DNA of 64,000 nucleotides from RAM1 sp050247515 (GTDB lineage: Bacteria > Pseudomonadota > Gammaproteobacteria > Burkholderiales > Burkholderiaceae_C). The position numbers and the translations under genes were made by a program. The notes beneath the pieces were generated by a model. The model made no database searches and was not told where the DNA came from. It saw nothing but the letters and a program-made list of their open reading frames with translations. The stretch lies in the NCBI GenBank assembly GCA_050247515.1, contig JBFWUB010000010.1, positions 1 to 64,000 on the forward strand. Direction: 5' to 3'. This document shows, in pieces, positions 24,627 to 36,664 of the stretch. Every line of letters starts with the position of its first letter. Within the stretch, counting starts at the first letter, position 1.

Positions 24627-25277
24627 GAGTAAAAGTAGCTCCAGGGGTGACTGAATGTGCGCGTGGGCACCCCATTGACGGGTGTCGGCGTTGTGGCCCA
24701 GGTAGCCATAGGCCGCGGCCACCGTGCCCATGCCAGCGGCCAGCCCGGCCACCACGTCGCGCTCGTCGTCGCCCACGTACACGCAGCGCTGCGGCGCCAC
24801 CCCGAGCTGGCGGGCCGCTTCCAGCAAGGGCGCCGGATGCGGCTTGGCGTGCGGCGTGCTGTCGCCGCCCACCACGGTGCCGGCCGTTTCAAACAGCGGC
24901 ATGCCGCGTGTGAGTGGTCCCGCAAAGCGCATGGATTTGTTGGTCACCACGCCCCATGGCAACCCTCGCTGGCGCAATTGGGCAACGAGTTCGGCCACAC
25001 CGTCAAACACATAGGTCAGTTCGGTCATCCGGCGCTCATAGTTCATAAAGAACTCTTCGCGCATCGCACCGTAGTGCGGATGGTCGGGTGTCATGCCGAA
25101 GGCCACACCGAGCATGCCGCGCGCGCCCGCACCGGCCATGGGCCGATACAGGTCAGCAGCCAGGGATGCAAGACCCCGGTCGGTACGCATTTTGTCAGCC
25201 GCGGCGCCCAGGTCGGGCGCGCTGTCGATCAGCGTACCGTCCAGGTCAAACAGGACGGCCTCAATATTCCTGAACAT
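24618..25277 (-). CDS. gph: Phosphoglycolate phosphatase
   Basis: This 219-aa HAD hydrolase has motif I FDLDGTLIDS at about residues 11-20, motif III HAKPHPAP and motif IV YVGDDERDV. It removes 2-phosphoglycolate formed in DNA repair or by RuBisCO side reactions. ATG 25277 overlaps the ubiG stop by 1 nt (TGATG), so it is translationally coupled. The ubiG-gph order is normal for Burkholderiales. A related role as a general sugar-phosphate phosphatase is possible. Confidence 0.88.
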   Translation of the reverse strand: MFRNIEAVLFDLDGTLIDSAPDLGAAADKMRTDRGLASLAADLYRPMAGAGARGMLGVAFGMTPDHPHYGAMREEFFMNYERRMTELTYVFDGVAELVAQLRQRGLPWGVVTNKSMRFAGPLTRGMPLFETAGTVVGGDSTPHAKPHPAPLLEAARQLGVAPQRCVYVGDDERDVVAGLAAGMGTVAAAYGYLGHNADTRQWGAHAHIQSPLELLLLLQ

Positions 25278-25984
25278 CACAGCTTGCGCGTCGCGTGCAG
25301 GTAGTTCACGCTGGTGTCGGCAGACAGCCAGTAGCGCCGCGTCAGCGGGTTGTATTCCATGCCGCGCGTGGCCTGCAGGTCCAGCCCGGCCTGGCGGCAG
25401 TAGCCTGCAAGTTCGCTGGGGCGGATCAGCTTGGCGTATTCATGCGTGCCGCGCGGCAGCATGTTGAGCACATATTCGGCCCCGACGATGGCAAACAGGA
25501 ACGACTTCGGGTTGCGGTTGATGGTGGAAAAGAACACCCAGCCCCCCGGTTTGACCAGCGTGGCACAGGCCCGCACAACCGATGCCGGATCCGGCACGTG
25601 CTCGAGCATCTCCATGCAGGTCACCACGTCAAACTGGCCAGGCGACCGGGCTGCCAGGTCCTCGGCGCTGATTTCGAGGTATTGCACACGCGGGGTCTGC
25701 GCCTCCAGCGCATGCAACTGGGCCACCTTCAAGGCCTTGGTGGCCAGGTCGATGCCGGTCACCTCGGCCCCCTGGCGTGCCATGGCATCGGCCAGGATGC
25801 CGCCGCCACAGCCCACGTCGAGTACCTGCATGCCCGCCAGCGGCGCCAGGCCGTTGATCCAGGCCAGGCGCAGGGGGTTGATCTGGTGCAGTGGCCTGAA
25901 CTCGCTGTCCGGGTCCCACCAGCGGTGGGCCAGGTCCGAGAATTTGGCGAGCTCAGCCGGGTCGGCGTTGACAGAGTGGGTCAT
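25277..25984 (-). CDS. ubiG: Ubiquinone biosynthesis O-methyltransferase
   Basis: This 235-aa SAM methyltransferase has N-terminal SVNADPAELAKFSDLAHRWWDPDSEFRPLHQINPLRLAWI, diagnostic of UbiG, SAM motif VLDVGCGGGILAD and ITCMEMLEHVPDP-like motif II. It performs both O-methylations of ubiquinone synthesis at the cytoplasmic membrane. It lies downstream of ompA behind a terminator and upstream of gph. Confidence 0.95.
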   Translation of the reverse strand: MTHSVNADPAELAKFSDLAHRWWDPDSEFRPLHQINPLRLAWINGLAPLAGMQVLDVGCGGGILADAMARQGAEVTGIDLATKALKVAQLHALEAQTPRVQYLEISAEDLAARSPGQFDVVTCMEMLEHVPDPASVVRACATLVKPGGWVFFSTINRNPKSFLFAIVGAEYVLNMLPRGTHEYAKLIRPSELAGYCRQAGLDLQATRGMEYNPLTRRYWLSADTSVNYLHATRKL

Positions 25985-26007
25985 GGGTGTATTTTGCTTC
26001 GGCCATG

Positions 26008-26034
26008 AAAAAAGCCCCGTCGCCGGGGCTTTTC
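26008..26034 (-). terminator. Terminator of the OmpA-family gene
   Basis: AAAAGCCCCG and CGGGGCTTTT with a 4-nt loop form a strong stem flanked by A and T runs, directly after the ompA-type stop on the minus strand. Confidence 0.85.
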
Positions 26035-26052
26035 TGGAGTAATCCTTGCGGA

Positions 26053-26721
26053 TTACTTGTTGGCGCGGGTGCCGACCACTTCGATTTCCACGCGACGGTT
26101 CTTGGCGCGGCCTTCGGCAGTCTTGTTGTCGGCCACGGGCTGCTTCTCGCCCTTGCCTTCGGTGTACACGCGGTTCTTCTCGATGCCCTTGGACACGAGG
26201 TAGGCCTTGACGGACTCGGCGCGGGCAACCGACAGCTTCTGGTTGTAGGCGTCGGAACCAACGGAGTCGGTGTGGCCGACGGCGATGATCACTTCCAGGT
26301 TGATGCCCTTGACCTTGCTGGTCAGGTCGTCCAGCTTGGCCTTGCCTTCCGGCTTGAGCACGGACTTGTCGAAGTCAAAGAACGCGTCAGCAGCGTAGGT
26401 CACCTTGGTGGCTGCGGGCGGAGCAGGCGGACGAGCGGCAGGCGCGGCGGGCTTGGCAGCCGGCGCAGCAGGCGCAGCGGCAACAGGCGCAGCCGGCTTG
26501 GGTGCGGCAGCAGCAGGCGCAGCGGCCTTGATCGCGCCGTCGCAGCCAGCGGCAGCCGTTGCGGGCGTCCAGTTGGCATCACGCCAGCACAGTTCGTTGG
26601 TGCCGTTCTTCCAAACGAGTTCGGAAGTGCCATTGCGCCAGTTGTCGATCGTCTGGGCGCCAGCGGCGGTTGCGAGCGCAGCGGAGGCAAACAACATCGC
26701 CACTTTGTTCAGTTTCTTCAT
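26053..26721 (-). CDS. OmpA-family outer-membrane protein
   Basis: This 222-aa protein has a signal peptide (MKKLNKVAMLFASAALATAAGAQ) followed by a short WRNGTSELVWKNGTNELCW segment, an Ala/Pro-rich linker of about 50 residues and a C-terminal OmpA peptidoglycan-binding domain (FFDFDKSVLKPEGKAKLDDL, VGHTDSVGSDAYNQKLSVARAESVK, RVYTEGKGEKQPV, RRVEIEV). It has no 8-strand barrel, so it is a periplasmic or lipid-free anchoring protein linking envelope and peptidoglycan. ATG 26721 has AGGAG 6 nt upstream and fits the signal sequence. It diverges from gyrA. Confidence 0.9.
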   Translation of the reverse strand: MKKLNKVAMLFASAALATAAGAQTIDNWRNGTSELVWKNGTNELCWRDANWTPATAAAGCDGAIKAAAPAAAAPKPAAPVAAAPAAPAAKPAAPAARPPAPPAATKVTYAADAFFDFDKSVLKPEGKAKLDDLTSKVKGINLEVIIAVGHTDSVGSDAYNQKLSVARAESVKAYLVSKGIEKNRVYTEGKGEKQPVADNKTAEGRAKNRRVEIEVVGTRANK

Positions 26722-26944
26722 GGTTCTCCTCTTGGGGAAAAAGCCGCAGCCGCGCTGCGTTATTGGACGATTAAGGTGACCATCACCAAAAGCGTTGGGA
26801 CAATTGTGCCACACGTCCCCAACGCCGCAACGGTTATTGGCTCAGGCATACGTAGGACAAAACCGCATCGGGGGCTTGTGTTGCGGGTTCGCGACAAGCG
26901 CTTGGCCGTAAAATCGCGCCCTTACCCGCCGCTCAGCCCGCCTC

Positions 26945-29581
<2,637 letters not shown>

Positions 29582-29597
29582 TCCTGCCTCACCGAGC

Positions 29598-29645
29598 CCG
29601 GCCCGCCGCAACCGACCGGCGGGCCGGCAAAAACTTCTTTTCTCG
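29598..29645 (+). terminator. Strong hairpin between gyrA and serC
   Basis: CCGGCCCGCCG (29598-29608) pairs perfectly with CGGCGGGCCGG (29617-29627) over an 8-nt loop, followed by CAAAAACTTCTTTTCT. The U-run is imperfect, so it may attenuate and not fully stop transcription into serC. Confidence 0.6.
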
Positions 29646-29666
29646 TCTGTACCGGTGAAACACGCC

Positions 29667-30761
29667 ATGGAACGCCCTTACAACTTCTCCGCCGGCCCGG
29701 CCGCGATCCCGCCCGAAGTGTTGCAGCAGGCCGCGGCCGAGATGCTGGACTGGCATGGCAGCGGCATGAGCGTGATGGAGATGAGCCACCGCGGCAAGGA
29801 GTTCATTTCCATTTATGAGCAGGCCGAGGCGGCCCTGCGCGAATTGCTGGCAGTGCCTGCCCACTTTCGTATCCTGTTCATGCAAGGGGGCGGGCTGGGT
29901 GAGAACGCCATCGTGCCGATGAACCTGTCGCGCGCCGCCGCCGTGGACATCGTGGTGACCGGCAGCTGGAGCCAGAAATCTCGCAAGGAGGCCGCCAAAT
30001 ACTGCAGCCAGGTCAATACCGTGGCCAGCAATGAGGCCGACGGCCACACCACCCTGCCCGACCCGGCGGGCTGGCAACTGGGCATCGGTTCCAGCTACGT
30101 CCATGTATGCACCAACGAAACCATTCACGGTGTGGAGTTCCACAGCCTGCCAGACCTGAAGGCGCTGGGCAGCGATGCGCCGCTGGTGATTGATTTTTCG
30201 TCGCATGTGGCGTCGCGCCCCGTGGACTGGTCGCGCGTGGGTCTGGCTTTCGGCGGCGCGCAGAAGAACCTGGGCCCTGCCGGGCTGACGCTGGTGGTGG
30301 TGCGCGAAGACCTGCTGGGCCATGCCCTGCCGATCTGCCCGAGCGCGTTTGACTACAAGATCGTGGCCGACAACCAGTCGATGTACAACACCCCGCCCAC
30401 CTGGGGGATCTACATCGCGGGTCTGACCTTCCAGTGGCTGCTGCGTCAGGGCGGCGCGGCCGAAATGGAACGCCGCAACATCGAAAAGGCGCAGCTGCTG
30501 TATGGCTATATCGACAACTCCCAGCTGTATGTGAACAAGGTCGCGGCAAACTGCCGCTCGCGCATGAACGTGCCGTTCTTCCTGCGCGACGAATCGCGCA
30601 ATGACGCCTTCCTGGCGGGCGCGCGCGCGCGTGGCCTGCTTCAACTCAAGGGCCACAAGTCCGTGGGCGGCATGCGCGCCAGCATCTACAACGCCATGCC
30701 GTTGGCCGGCGTGCGGGCGCTGGTGGAGTACATGCGAGAATTTGAACAAAAGCACACCTGA
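29667..30761 (+). CDS. serC: Phosphoserine aminotransferase
   Basis: This 364-aa PLP enzyme of serine and pyridoxine synthesis begins RPYNFSAGPAAIPPEVL, with GGGLGENAIVPMNL, the PLP-lysine site FGGAQKNLGPAGLTLV and VGGMRASIYNAMPL near the C-terminus. ATG 29667 is chosen because the conserved N-terminus starts there. pheA begins 13 nt after its stop, and the serC-pheA-tyrA-aroA order is standard in this lineage. Confidence 0.96.
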   Translation: MERPYNFSAGPAAIPPEVLQQAAAEMLDWHGSGMSVMEMSHRGKEFISIYEQAEAALRELLAVPAHFRILFMQGGGLGENAIVPMNLSRAAAVDIVVTGSWSQKSRKEAAKYCSQVNTVASNEADGHTTLPDPAGWQLGIGSSYVHVCTNETIHGVEFHSLPDLKALGSDAPLVIDFSSHVASRPVDWSRVGLAFGGAQKNLGPAGLTLVVVREDLLGHALPICPSAFDYKIVADNQSMYNTPPTWGIYIAGLTFQWLLRQGGAAEMERRNIEKAQLLYGYIDNSQLYVNKVAANCRSRMNVPFFLRDESRNDAFLAGARARGLLQLKGHKSVGGMRASIYNAMPLAGVRALVEYMREFEQKHT

Positions 30762-30774
30762 GACATCCGCCGAC

Positions 30775-31857
30775 ATGCCCAAAACCCTTGCGGAACTCCG
30801 CATCCAGATTGACGCCGTGGACGGCGAATTGCTCGCCTTGCTCAACCGCCGGGCGGCGCTGGCCAATGAAGTGGGCGAGATCAAGCGCGCGGAAGGCTCT
30901 CCGGTGTTCCGCCCCGAGCGCGAAGCCCAGGTCATCAATGGCCTGCAGGCGGCCAACCAGGGCCCGCTGAAGGCCGAGAACGTGGCCACCGTCTGGCGCG
31001 AAATCATGTCGGCCTGCCGGGCGCTGGAAGCGCCGCAACGCGTGGCCTACCTGGGCCCCAAGGGCACCTTCAGCGAGCAGGCGGCGGTGCAGTTCTTTGG
31101 TTCCAGCATCCAGCACGTGCCCTGCGTGAATTTTGACGAGGTGTTCCATGCCGCCACCGCGGGCACGGCCGACTTCGGCGTGGTGCCCGTGGAAAACAAC
31201 ACCGAAGGCGTCGTCACGCGCTCGCTGGATTTGCTGCTGCAGTCACCGCTGCACATCGTGGGCGAGATCAGCCTGCTGGTGCGCCACCACCTGCTGCGCA
31301 CCTCTGATTCACTGGAGGGCATTGAAGTCGTGCTGGCGCACCCGCAGGCGCTGGCGCAGTGCCAGGGCTGGCTGGCCAAGCACCTGCCGAATGTCGAGCG
31401 GCGCGCCGTGTCCAGCAATGCCGAAGGTGCCCGGCTGGCCGCGGACAACCCGGCCTGGGCCGGCATCGCGAGCGAGCGTGCCGGCAGCGAGTTCGGCCTG
31501 CACACCGTGGCGCACGCCATCCAGGACGACGCCTTCAACCGCACCCGTTTTGCGGTGGTGTGCCTGCCGCAAACGCTGGCGGCGCCGCAGGCTTCGGGCA
31601 AGGATTGCGTGAGTCTGGTGGTTTCGGTTCCCAACCGGCCCGGCGCGGTGCATGACATCCTGGTGCCGCTCAAGCAGCACGGCGTGTCCATGACACGGTT
31701 CGAGTCACGGCCGGCCCGTTCCGGCCAATGGGAATACTATTTTTATATTGATGTGCAAGGTCATCCGTCCCAGCCGCATGTGGCGGCTGCGCTCGCAGAC
31801 CTGCAAAGTCTTTGCGCGTTTTACAAGGTGCTGGGCACCTACCCCATAGGCGAATGA
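30775..31857 (+). CDS. pheA: Bifunctional chorismate mutase / prephenate dehydratase (P-protein)
   Basis: This 360-aa protein has chorismate mutase (AroQ) residues 5-90 (LAELRIQIDAVDGELLALLNRRAALANEVGEIK), prephenate dehydratase from YLGPKGTFSEQAAVQFFG with VPVENNTEG, and a C-terminal ACT domain (LVVSVPNRPGAVHDIL, ESRP) for phenylalanine feedback. It carries the last committed steps to phenylpyruvate. It ends in ATGATG shared with tyrA, implying coupling. Confidence 0.96.
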   Translation: MPKTLAELRIQIDAVDGELLALLNRRAALANEVGEIKRAEGSPVFRPEREAQVINGLQAANQGPLKAENVATVWREIMSACRALEAPQRVAYLGPKGTFSEQAAVQFFGSSIQHVPCVNFDEVFHAATAGTADFGVVPVENNTEGVVTRSLDLLLQSPLHIVGEISLLVRHHLLRTSDSLEGIEVVLAHPQALAQCQGWLAKHLPNVERRAVSSNAEGARLAADNPAWAGIASERAGSEFGLHTVAHAIQDDAFNRTRFAVVCLPQTLAAPQASGKDCVSLVVSVPNRPGAVHDILVPLKQHGVSMTRFESRPARSGQWEYYFYIDVQGHPSQPHVAAALADLQSLCAFYKVLGTYPIGE

Positions 31858-32732
31858 TGTTTGAACAACTAGGTCTGATCGGTTGCGGCTTGATGGGCGG
31901 GTCGTTCGCCCTGGCCATGAAGCGGGCCGGCCTGGTCAAGCGCGTGGTGGGTTACAGCAAGTCGCCTTCCACCACCGAGCGCGCACGCCAGATGGGGGTG
32001 ATCGACGTGGAGGCTCCCTCGGCATTGCTGGCCGTTTCCGGCGCTGACATCGTGTTGCTGGCGGTGCCGGTAGCAGCCACCGAAGCCACGCTCAAGGCCA
32101 TCAAGCACCTGGTCACGGCCAACACGCTGATCATGGATGTGGGCTCCACCAAGCGCGACGTCGTTGACGCCGCGCGCCGGGTACTGGGCGTGCACGTGGC
32201 GACGTTTGTGCCAGCCCACCCGGTCACGGGCAAGGAGGTGTCGGGCGTCGAGCATGCTGACCCGGACCTGTACGCCGGCAAGCAGGTCATCCTCACGCCC
32301 ATTGAACGCACCATGACTGCCAAGCTCAAGCAGGCCGTGGACCTCTGGACGGGCCTGGGCTGCAAGGTGGTGCAGATGTCGCCCGAGTCCCATGATGCGG
32401 CGTTCGCCTCGGTCAGCCACCTGCCGCACCTGATCGCCTTTGCCTTGATCAATGGCATTGCCGGCCAGCCCCACGGCAAGGATTTCCTTTCGCTGGCCGG
32501 CCCCGGCTTTCGCGACTTCACCCGCATCGCGGCCAGTGACCCCAAGGTCTGGCGCGACATCCTGCTGGCCAATCGCGAAGAGCTGCTGTCGCAGTCCCGC
32601 ATCTTCCAGGACACGCTTCAGGCCATGGAGCGAATGATCCACAGCGGCAATGCCGATGCGCTTGAAAACGTCATCCATCAGGCCAGCACGACCCGCGCCC
32701 ACTGGCGCATGGGCGCCAACCCCAAAAAGTAA
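31854..32732 (+). CDS. tyrA: Prephenate dehydrogenase
   Basis: This 292-aa NAD(P)-dependent enzyme of tyrosine synthesis has LGLIGCGLMGGSFALAMKRAG (nucleotide-binding, residues 5-25), VLLAVPV, VGSTK, FVPAHPVTGKEVSGVEHA and SHLPHL with catalytic His. Two consecutive ATGs overlap the pheA stop, and the stop overlaps aroA by 1 nt (TAATG). Arogenate specificity cannot be excluded. Confidence 0.94.
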   Translation: MMFEQLGLIGCGLMGGSFALAMKRAGLVKRVVGYSKSPSTTERARQMGVIDVEAPSALLAVSGADIVLLAVPVAATEATLKAIKHLVTANTLIMDVGSTKRDVVDAARRVLGVHVATFVPAHPVTGKEVSGVEHADPDLYAGKQVILTPIERTMTAKLKQAVDLWTGLGCKVVQMSPESHDAAFASVSHLPHLIAFALINGIAGQPHGKDFLSLAGPGFRDFTRIAASDPKVWRDILLANREELLSQSRIFQDTLQAMERMIHSGNADALENVIHQASTTRAHWRMGANPKK

Positions 32733-34720
32733 TGTTCTCCACAGCGTTTCTGGACATCCCCCCTCTGGCCAGCGCGGGAGGCGCGGTCACGCTGCCCGGC
32801 TCCAAAAGCATTTCCAACCGCGTCCTGCTGCTGGCCGCGCTGTGCCAGGGCACAACAGCCGTCCATGACCTGCTCGACTCCGACGACACGCGCGTGATGC
32901 TGGACGCGCTGCGCCAGCTGGGCTGCGGTGTGATGCAGGACGGCGCCGTGGTGCGCATCACCGGCCTGGGCGGCCAGGCGCCCGCCGCACCGGCAAGGCT
33001 TTTCATGGGCAACGCGGGCACAGCCATGCGCCCCCTGACGGCCGCGCTCGCGGTGCTGGGTGGTGACTTTGAATTGAGCGGCGTGCCACGCATGCATGAG
33101 CGCCCCATTGGCGATCTGGTCGACGCATTGCGCCAGCTGGGGTGCAGCATCCAGTATCTGGGCCACGAGGGCTTCCCCCCCCTGCGCATCGGTTGGCCCA
33201 CGCTCGCCCTGGACGCGCCGATCCGGGTGCGCGGCGACGTGTCCAGCCAGTTCCTGACCGCCTTGCTGCTGGCGCTGCCTCTGGTGGCCGGGCGTGATGT
33301 GGTGATCGAGGTGGTGGGGGAGCTGATTTCCCGACCGTACATTGAAATCACCCTGAACCTGCTGGACCGCTTTGGCATCGCGGTGCAGCGCGATGGCTGG
33401 CAACGCTTCACCATCCCGGCCGGCAGCATGTACCGCAGCCCGGGCGACATCCATGTCGAAGCCGATGCCTCATCGGCCAGCTACTTCATTGCGCTGGGCG
33501 CCCTGGCGGCCAGCCAGGGCAGCGTGCGCGTACAGGGCGTGGGCGCGGGGTCCATCCAGGGCGATATCCGGTTCATCGAAGCCGCCCAGGCCATGGGCGC
33601 CAACGTAGCCAGCGGCCCCAACTGGCTGGAAATCTCGCGCGGCGCCTGGCCGCTCAAGGCGATCGACCTGGACTGCAACCACATCCCCGATGCCGCCATG
33701 ACGCTGGCGGTAATGGGCCTGTTTGCCGACGGCCCGACCACGCTGCGCAACATTGCCAGCTGGCGCGTCAAGGAAACCGACCGCATCGCCGCCATGGCCG
33801 CCGAATGCGCCAAGCTGGGCGCCTCGGTCACCGAGGGCGAAGACTGGCTGCGCATCGAGCCGCCCGCGCGGTGGCAGGCCGCCAGCATCCACACCTATGA
33901 TGACCACCGGGTCGCCATGTGCTTTTCGCTCGCGGCCTTCAATGCCGATGGCGTTGCGGTCCGCATTGAAGACCCCAAATGCGTGGCCAAGACCTTCCCG
34001 GACTATTTCGAGACGCTGTTCAGCGTTGTCACGCCCAGACCAGGGCGGGTGCCCGTTATCTGCGTGGACGGACCGACAGCCTCAGGCAAAGGCACGCTGG
34101 CTTCTTGCCTGGCCCAGCGGCTGGGCTACCACTACCTGGATTCCGGCGCCCTGTACCGCGTGACGGCGCTGGCGGCGCTGCGGGCGGGTCTGGCGCTGGA
34201 CGCCGCCAACGAGGCGGCCATCGCCGAACTGGCCGCCCGGCTGCCGGTGCGCTTTGCAGGGGCGCACGTGCTGCTGGATGGCCAGGACGTGACCGACGCC
34301 ATCCGTACCGAGGAAGCCGGCATGAACGCCTCGCGCGTGTCTGCCCTGCCCCTGGTGCGAACGGCCTTGGTGGGGCTGCAACACGCATTTGGGCAGTTGC
34401 CCGGGCTCGTGGCCGACGGGCGCGACATGGGTACGGTGATTTTTCCGCAGGCGTCGCTCAAGGTGTACCTGACGGCCAGCGCCGCCCGCCGGGCAGAGCG
34501 CAGGTATAAGCAGTTGATTTCAAAGGGTTTTTCGACTACACTCGACGGTCTTCGCCAGGATCTGGAGGCGCGCGACGCGAGGGACTCGTCCCGCAGCGTT
34601 GCCCCTTTGAAACCTGCCGCAGATGCCTTGCTGCTCGACAACTCTGACCAGACGATTGAAGAATCAGTCGATCAGGTGCTGGCGTGGTGGCAGGACAAAC
34701 AGCCGTTCAGGAGTGCCTGA
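32732..34720 (+). CDS. aroA-cmk: Fused 3-phosphoshikimate 1-carboxyvinyltransferase / cytidylate kinase
   Basis: This 662-aa protein has two domains. Residues about 1-432 are EPSP synthase (VTLPGSKSISNRVLLLAAL, GNAGTAMRPLTAAL, SSQFLTALLLALP, RVKETDRIAAMAAE, DDHRVAMCFSLAA). Residues about 440-660 are cytidylate kinase (CVDGPTASGKGTLASCLAQRLGYHYLDSGALYR, VADGRDMGTVIFPQA, DSSRSVAPLKPA). It couples the shikimate pathway and CMP phosphorylation on one chain. No internal stop or frameshift is seen at the junction. In most bacteria these are separate genes, and the fusion is known in Burkholderiales. Confidence 0.96.
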   Translation: MFSTAFLDIPPLASAGGAVTLPGSKSISNRVLLLAALCQGTTAVHDLLDSDDTRVMLDALRQLGCGVMQDGAVVRITGLGGQAPAAPARLFMGNAGTAMRPLTAALAVLGGDFELSGVPRMHERPIGDLVDALRQLGCSIQYLGHEGFPPLRIGWPTLALDAPIRVRGDVSSQFLTALLLALPLVAGRDVVIEVVGELISRPYIEITLNLLDRFGIAVQRDGWQRFTIPAGSMYRSPGDIHVEADASSASYFIALGALAASQGSVRVQGVGAGSIQGDIRFIEAAQAMGANVASGPNWLEISRGAWPLKAIDLDCNHIPDAAMTLAVMGLFADGPTTLRNIASWRVKETDRIAAMAAECAKLGASVTEGEDWLRIEPPARWQAASIHTYDDHRVAMCFSLAAFNADGVAVRIEDPKCVAKTFPDYFETLFSVVTPRPGRVPVICVDGPTASGKGTLASCLAQRLGYHYLDSGALYRVTALAALRAGLALDAANEAAIAELAARLPVRFAGAHVLLDGQDVTDAIRTEEAGMNASRVSALPLVRTALVGLQHAFGQLPGLVADGRDMGTVIFPQASLKVYLTASAARRAERRYKQLISKGFSTTLDGLRQDLEARDARDSSRSVAPLKPAADALLLDNSDQTIEESVDQVLAWWQDKQPFRSA

Positions 34721-34897
34721 GCGGCTTGACCGGCCCGCACAGCCCCTCTCGCGCGTCAGCGCCCCAGGCAGTGCGGTTCATCAACGTAACCCGCGGCCCC
34801 GTCCGCAACAAACCGCCGTCCTCAGCCTTAAAAACAGCCGCCCTGAAGCGATTTTGCTTTTGCGTCTGGAAACCTGTGCGACGTGCAAGGAAACTCA

Positions 34898-36586
34898 ATG
34901 TCTGAATCTTTTGCCGCCCTGTTTGAAGAATCGCTGCAGCGCCAGGAAATGCGCGCCGGCGAGGTCATTACCGCTGAAGTCGTGCGCATCGAGCACAGCT
35001 TCGTCGTGGTCAATGCCGGACTCAAGTCCGAGGCCTATGTGCCGATCGAAGAGTTCAAGAACGACAAGGGCGAGATCGAAGTCCAGGTGGGCGACTTCGT
35101 GTCGGTGGCCATTGACGCCATCGAAAACGGCTACGGCGACACCATCCTGTCGCGCGACAAGGCCAAGCGCCTGGCTTCGTGGATGAGCCTGGAAAAGGCG
35201 CTGGAATCCGGCGAGTTCGTCACCGGCACCACCAGCGGCAAGGTCAAGGGCGGCCTGACCGTGCTGGTCAATGGCATCCGTGCCTTCCTGCCCGGTTCGC
35301 TGATTGACACGCGTCCCATCAAGGACCTGACCCCTTACGAAAACAAGACCCTGGAATTCAAGGTCATCAAGCTGGACCGCAAGCGCAACAACGTGGTGCT
35401 GAGCCGCCGCGCCGTGGTGGAAGCCTCCATGGGCGAAGAGCGCGCCAAGCTGATGGAAACCCTGAAGGAAGGCTCCGTCGTGCGCGGCGTGGTCAAGAAC
35501 ATCACCGAATACGGCGCGTTCGTGGACCTGGGCGGCATTGACGGCCTGCTGCACATCACCGACATGGCCTGGCGACGTGTGCGCCACCCGAGCGAAGTGG
35601 TGCAAGCCGGCCAGGAAATCACCGCCAAGATCCTCAAGTTCGACACCGAAAAGAACCGTGTGTCCCTGGGCCTCAAGCAAATGGGCGACGACCCGTGGAT
35701 GGGCGTGAACCGCCGCTACCCGCAAGGCACGCGCATGTTCGGCAAGATCACCAACATCGCCGACTACGGCGCGTTCGTGGAACTCGAGCCCGGCATCGAA
35801 GGCCTGGTGCACGTGTCCGAGATGGACTGGACCAACAAGAACGTGGCCCCGAGCAAGATCGTTGCCCTGGGCGACGAAGTCGAAGTCATGGTCCTGGAAA
35901 TCGACGAAGACAAGCGCCGCATCAGCCTGGGCATGAAGCAGTGCAAGGCCAACCCGTGGCAGGAATTCGCGCAGAACACCAAGCGCGGCGACCGCGTCAA
36001 GGGCCCGATCAAGTCGATCACCGACTTCGGCGTGTTCGTGGGCCTGGCTGCCGGCATCGATGGCCTGGTGCACCTGTCCGATCTGTCCTGGAACGAACCC
36101 GGCGAAGCCGCCGTGCGCAACTACAAGAAGGGCCAGGAAGTCGACGCGATCGTGCTGGCCGTGGACGTGGACCGCGAGCGCATCAGCCTGGGCATCAAGC
36201 AGCTGGACGGCGACCCGTTTGCCACCTTCACCTCGGTGCACGACAAGGGCGCCGTGGTGACCGGCAAGGTCAAGACGGTGGACCCCAAGGGCGCCGAAAT
36301 CGACCTGGGCGAAGACATCATCGGCTACCTGCGCGCCAGCGAAATCTCCCGCGACCGCGTGGAAGATGCCCGCAACGTGCTCAAGGAAGGCGACGAAGTT
36401 TCCGCCGTGGTGGTCAACATCGACCGCAAGACACGCAACATCCAGTTGTCCATCAAGGCCAAGGACATGGCCGACGAGCAAGGTGCGATGGCCAGCCTGA
36501 GCCAGCAGTCGTCGCGTGAAAACGCCGGCACGACCAGCCTGGGCGCCCTGCTGCGCGCCAAGCTGGACAACAACGAGTCGAAATAA
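34898..36586 (+). CDS. rpsA: 30S ribosomal protein S1
   Basis: This 562-aa protein contains six S1 OB-fold repeats of about 85 residues (for example GSVVRGVVKNITEYGAFVDLGGIDGLLHITDMAW and GTRMFGKITNIADYGAFVELEPGIEGLVHVSEMDW). It recruits mRNA to the ribosome. ATG 34898 follows AAGGA by 8 nt; the GTG further upstream (34883) is less likely. The 177-nt leader after cmk may host autoregulation, as in other rpsA genes, but no structure is assigned. Confidence 0.97.
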   Translation: MSESFAALFEESLQRQEMRAGEVITAEVVRIEHSFVVVNAGLKSEAYVPIEEFKNDKGEIEVQVGDFVSVAIDAIENGYGDTILSRDKAKRLASWMSLEKALESGEFVTGTTSGKVKGGLTVLVNGIRAFLPGSLIDTRPIKDLTPYENKTLEFKVIKLDRKRNNVVLSRRAVVEASMGEERAKLMETLKEGSVVRGVVKNITEYGAFVDLGGIDGLLHITDMAWRRVRHPSEVVQAGQEITAKILKFDTEKNRVSLGLKQMGDDPWMGVNRRYPQGTRMFGKITNIADYGAFVELEPGIEGLVHVSEMDWTNKNVAPSKIVALGDEVEVMVLEIDEDKRRISLGMKQCKANPWQEFAQNTKRGDRVKGPIKSITDFGVFVGLAAGIDGLVHLSDLSWNEPGEAAVRNYKKGQEVDAIVLAVDVDRERISLGIKQLDGDPFATFTSVHDKGAVVTGKVKTVDPKGAEIDLGEDIIGYLRASEISRDRVEDARNVLKEGDEVSAVVVNIDRKTRNIQLSIKAKDMADEQGAMASLSQQSSRENAGTTSLGALLRAKLDNNESK

Positions 36587-36664
36587 GGCTTGAACCACCA
36601 TTGAGGGCAGAGCGGCCAGGCGCGCGGCGCATGGATCGTTCTGCCCCGCAATGTCCTCGATTTC

